NCBI RefSeq assembly: GCF_003469205.1
Contig: NZ_QSIN01000009.1
Location: 31,768 to 95,767, forward strand
Length of the DNA: 64,000 nucleotides
Source: Collinsella sp. AM33-4BH
GTDB taxonomy: Bacteria; Actinomycetota; Coriobacteriia; Coriobacteriales; Coriobacteriaceae
Direction of reading: 5' to 3'
Positions 61,645 through 64,000 of this stretch are shown here, piece after piece. The notes under the pieces were generated by a model. That model did not search any database and was not told the origin of the DNA. It was given only the letters and a program-made list of their open reading frames with translations. Made by a program: the position numbers and the translations under genes. Each line of letters begins with the position of its first letter. The first letter of the stretch is position 1.

Positions 61645-63381
61645 CTACTCACCTCCCTTCATCTGCGATTCTGCGATAGCGCGGTACACCTCGCAGGTTT
61701 CCATGAGCTCGTCGTGCGTGCCTAGGCCCACGACTTCACCGTCTTTGAGCACCACAATCTGATCGGCATGCAAAATAGTCGAGATGCGCTGGGCGATGAT
61801 GAGCACCGCGGCATCGTACGTCTCGTCCTGCAGCGCATGGCGCAGTGCCGCATCGGTCTTAAAGTCCAGGGCCGAAAAACTGTCGTCGAAGATATACAGG
61901 TCGGCGCGCTTCATCAGTGCGCGGGCGATTGCCAAACGCTGGCGCTGGCCGCCCGAAAAGTTCGTACCGCCCTGGGCCACCGGAGTATCGAGCCCCTGGG
62001 GCTGGTCGAGCACAAAGGTGCTCTGGGCAACCTCCAGCGCATGGAGCATGTCAGCCTCGGTCGCGTCTTCGTTGCCAAAGCGCAGGTTGCTCGCCACCGT
62101 ACCCGAGAACAGCCATGCCTTCTGCGGCACATAGGCGATACGCCCGCGGATATCGTCTTGCGAAAGGTCGCGCAGATCGACGCCGTTTAGGCGAATGGCG
62201 CCCTTCGTGGCATCGTGGAAGCGAAGCAAGAGCTTGGCCACCGTTGACTTGCCCGAGCCCGTCGAGCCCACGATCGCGGTCGTCTGTCCGCGGCGGCAGG
62301 CAAAACTCAGGTTGTAAAGGGTGTCCTCGTCGGCATCGTCAAAGCGAAACGACATGCGGTCGAACACGGCCACCGTGTCGGCCCCATCTGCGGACTCAGG
62401 TGTCCCGTCGCCCAGCGTAGCCTTACCGTCCACGATGCTCGGCTCGATTTCGAGCACCTGCTGTGCACGGCTGAGGCACGCCGCGGCGCGCGGAAGCGTC
62501 AGCACCACCACCTGCGCCATCATCACAAAGCACAGGATCAGGATCGCGTACTCCAGCACGGCCGAGATGCTGCCGATTTGCATGGCATGGACGCCCACGC
62601 GGTTGCCGCCCACCCACAGCACCGCCACCTCGGCGATATTCATCAAAAAGAAGCTGGAGCTGTCGAGACCCACAAACAGGTGGTTGACCTTGATGGCATT
62701 GGCTGCGTAATCGCTAAACACCTCGTCCAGGCGCTGCTCCTCGTGGCGCTCCTTGTTAAATGCGCGGATGACGCGCACGCCCACGATGTTCTCGCGCAGC
62801 ACCACGTTCATGCGGTCGATAAAGCTCTGCAGGCGCATAAAGATCGGCGCGGCGTTGGCAACGGTAAAGACCGCCGCCACCAGCACGATCGCAACGACCA
62901 CGCCCAGCAGCGTGCCCATGGCAGGATCGATAAACCAGGCAAAGATGATGCCCGCCACGGCCAAGAACGGTACCGGTAACACCAGCTGAATCGTCTGCAG
63001 GATCGCTTGCTGGATCACGTTGATGTCGTTGAGAGAGCGCGTGATCATCGAACCCGTACCAAAGCGCTCAAAGTCGCTGGCGGACAGCTCGAGCGACTTA
63101 TCGTAGACGGCGTTGCGAATGTCGCAGGCCACATTGGCCGCCAGACGGGCCGAAAGATAGCAGCCCAGCACCGCGCCGCCACTGGCCATGCCGGTCGCGA
63201 TGAGCATATACACGCCGTTGCGCAAGATGTAGTCGATATCACCCGTCGTGATACCAGTATTGACCATATTCGCCAACATTGTAGGCACCAGCAGCGTGCC
63301 GACGTTATCTATCAGCAGTACAAACAGCGTCACCGCAATCAGCCCGCGATACGGCCTCATAAATCTCATTAAGAGTCGCAT
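61645..63381 (-). CDS. ABC exporter subunit with degenerate Walker B (pair 3)
   Basis: A 578-residue half-transporter. Walker [10 protein letters not shown] and signature [14 protein letters not shown] are intact; Walker B ends IFDDS with Asp in place of Glu. Its start overlaps the 3' end of the tet(W)::marR fusion frame by 13 bases, as marR overlaps the exporter in pair 1. It is therefore expressed from whatever promoter reads through that fusion, now the tet(W) promoter. Confidence 0.9.
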   Translation of the reverse strand: MRLLMRFMRPYRGLIAVTLFVLLIDNVGTLLVPTMLANMVNTGITTGDIDYILRNGVYMLIATGMASGGAVLGCYLSARLAANVACDIRNAVYDKSLELSASDFERFGTGSMITRSLNDINVIQQAILQTIQLVLPVPFLAVAGIIFAWFIDPAMGTLLGVVVAIVLVAAVFTVANAAPIFMRLQSFIDRMNVVLRENIVGVRVIRAFNKERHEEQRLDEVFSDYAANAIKVNHLFVGLDSSSFFLMNIAEVAVLWVGGNRVGVHAMQIGSISAVLEYAILILCFVMMAQVVVLTLPRAAACLSRAQQVLEIEPSIVDGKATLGDGTPESADGADTVAVFDRMSFRFDDADEDTLYNLSFACRRGQTTAIVGSTGSGKSTVAKLLLRFHDATKGAIRLNGVDLRDLSQDDIRGRIAYVPQKAWLFSGTVASNLRFGNEDATEADMLHALEVAQSTFVLDQPQGLDTPVAQGGTNFSGGQRQRLAIARALMKRADLYIFDDSFSALDFKTDAALRHALQDETYDAAVLIIAQRISTILHADQIVVLKDGEVVGLGTHDELMETCEVYRAIAESQMKGGE

Positions 63382-63611
63382 GTCTCCCCTTCGCCCTTAT
63401 CGTCAGCCTCGTTCTCGGCGGCCACTTGCCGTTTAAATGCCTCGCACTCTTCGTTAAGAACATGGGAGAACTTACCGACCAAGCGCATGATCTCGCGCTG
63501 TTCCCACGGCTCGAGCGCCTCGAATGCTCCGCTGGTATATAACAGGCTCTCCGTCAAGGTCGTCTTACCTGCGTCTACATGAGCAAGAATGCCAATATTG
63601 ATGATTTTCAT
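63369..63611 (-). pseudogene. tet(W) 5' end fused in frame to the 3' end of a marR gene
   Basis: An 80-codon frame. Residues 1-29 ([20 protein letters not shown], then ESLLYTSGA) are the start of the Tet(W)/Tet(O) ribosomal protection GTPase with its P-loop AHVDAGKT. From about 63524 the sequence switches to [16 protein letters not shown] and a charged tail, which matches the last helices of a MarR repressor (compare AFSALTHDEREQL in the intact MarR at 1311-1814). Neither protein can work: the GTPase lacks all but its first motif and MarR its helix-turn-helix. The stop overlaps the ABC gene start. A sequencing-assembly chimera at a tet(W) copy cannot be excluded. Confidence 0.8.
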
Positions 63612-63644
63612 ATGATTGTCCTCCATACAAGGCCCAGAAGGGCG

Positions 63645-63681
63645 CAAAAATCCCCAGCGACAAATACTTTTACCGCTGGGG
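63645..63681 (-). promoter_or_regulatory. tet(W)-type attenuator hairpin
   Basis: On the minus strand CCCCAGCG pairs with CGCTGGGG across 21 bases and is followed by ATTTTTG. The same layout controls tet(M)/tet(W) by transcription attenuation, where ribosome stalling on a leader prevents this terminator. Just upstream an ATG at 63701 opens a leader frame that runs into the fusion frame. Confidence 0.8.
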
Positions 63682-63830
63682 ATGATAGGTAGGACACACA
63701 TGAAAACTGCGGCCAAGGCTGGCCGTTGTCTATCACGATATGAAATGAAAAGGCAAAAGTATTCTTAAATTGGGTACAAAAACCAAGCCCTCTCCTTGAG
63801 GACGTTTGTCTTTGTTCCCATTATCAAATT

Positions 63831-63854
63831 TTATTTATGAATACCTTGCCGCAT
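63831..63854 (-). CDS. seven-residue leader peptide of the tet(W) control region
   Basis: MRQGIHK with AAAGGAG upstream. The related MRQGI leader is known from the tet(M) region of Tn916. Its translation is the sensor for attenuation. Confidence 0.7.
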   Translation of the reverse strand: MRQGIHK

Positions 63855-63884
63855 ATTGATAAACTCCTTTGCTTGGATTTTTAT

Positions 63885-63913
63885 AGTATAGCATATCAAA
63901 TTCCCAAAAGCAA
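63885..63913 (-). promoter_or_regulatory. tet(W) promoter
   Basis: Minus-strand -35 TTGCTT (63908-63913), 17-bp spacer, -10 TATACT (63885-63890). The region is AT-rich, unlike the host DNA, as expected for a transferred element. Confidence 0.7.
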
Positions 63914-64000
63914 CCCTGTTAAGATAAATTTTTTCGTCACTGCACCTCCATATCTCTCTCCTTGATTGGCAACTTCATCCGAACACTTCCCACATTCATC
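63896..64000 (-). CDS. 3' end of an unidentified gene upstream of tet(W)
   Basis: The last 34 codons of a frame that enters from beyond the window. It has a Cys pair (DECGKCSDEVANQG) and ends VTKKFILTGLLLGI. Its stop lies in the tet(W) promoter spacer. It could be a gene of the mobile element that carried tet(W), or an accidental frame. I do not recognise it. Confidence 0.3.
   Translation of the reverse strand, partial: DECGKCSDEVANQGERYGGAVTKKFILTGLLLGI

Noticed and set aside
63369..63716. A functional tet(W) gene at the window end
   Set aside because: Only the first 29 codons are present before the sequence changes to a MarR C-terminus; all later GTPase motifs are absent.

Overview
The window reads as high-GC DNA of a gut actinobacterium of the Coriobacteriia, most like Collinsella. 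This rests on the codon bias, a LAxTG-anchored surface protein, several heterodimeric ABC exporters, PTS-centred sugar metabolism and many intergenic palindromes. I assigned the taxon by recognition, not by search.

Layout. 1-1001: end of a TIGR04076-like gene and a pyridoxal kinase. 1211-5533: a MarR regulator behind a three-copy 20-bp operator array, leading a heterodimeric ABC exporter. 5838-10264: a LysR regulator divergent from an SDR / MFS / Gfo-Idh operon. 10677-12824: tex. 13205-18354: a Ula-type PTS (EIIA, EIIB, EIIC) between two transaldolase-like paralogues, with a divergent DeoR regulator. 18400-28045: what looks like an acquired sugar island. It begins where a Cof-type HAD gene has lost its 5' two thirds, and carries an eight-gene operon (MFS, class II aldolase, mannose-type EIIA/B/C/D, aldo/keto reductase, esterase) under a divergent RpiR regulator, a second HAD phosphatase and a 49-residue membrane protein. 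28297-36506: RlmKL-like methyltransferase, KdpDE-like two-component system, Kup potassium transporter, nitroreductase. 36720-46404: LTA-synthase-like sulfatase, then a 4-kb sortase-anchored surface protein gene bracketed by two arrays of a 62-bp palindromic repeat; an IS256-family element sits inside the second array; then a BilS-like flavodoxin. 46568-54699: a DUF4143 ATPase behind six 23-bp repeats, a second ABC exporter pair, SRP RNA, a TadA-glycerate kinase fusion and tRNA-Ser. 54703-59528: TetR, LemA, ilvE, DedA, cysE. 59640-64000: a third ABC exporter pair whose MarR gene has been replaced, except for its 3' end, by the promoter, attenuator and first 29 codons of the tetracycline resistance gene tet(W).

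The most interesting signals are: (1) the tet(W)::marR fusion, which would put an ABC exporter under a tetracycline-responsive attenuator; (2) the surface-protein cassette bracketed by 62-bp palindrome arrays and inverted 65-bp flanks; (3) an IS256 copy with a 9-bp target duplication and an Asn in place of the first catalytic Asp; (4) the 23-bp and 20-bp tandem arrays in front of an ATPase gene and a MarR gene; (5) the tadA-glycerate kinase fusion; (6) several families of nested intergenic palindromes, each in two or three copies in this window alone.
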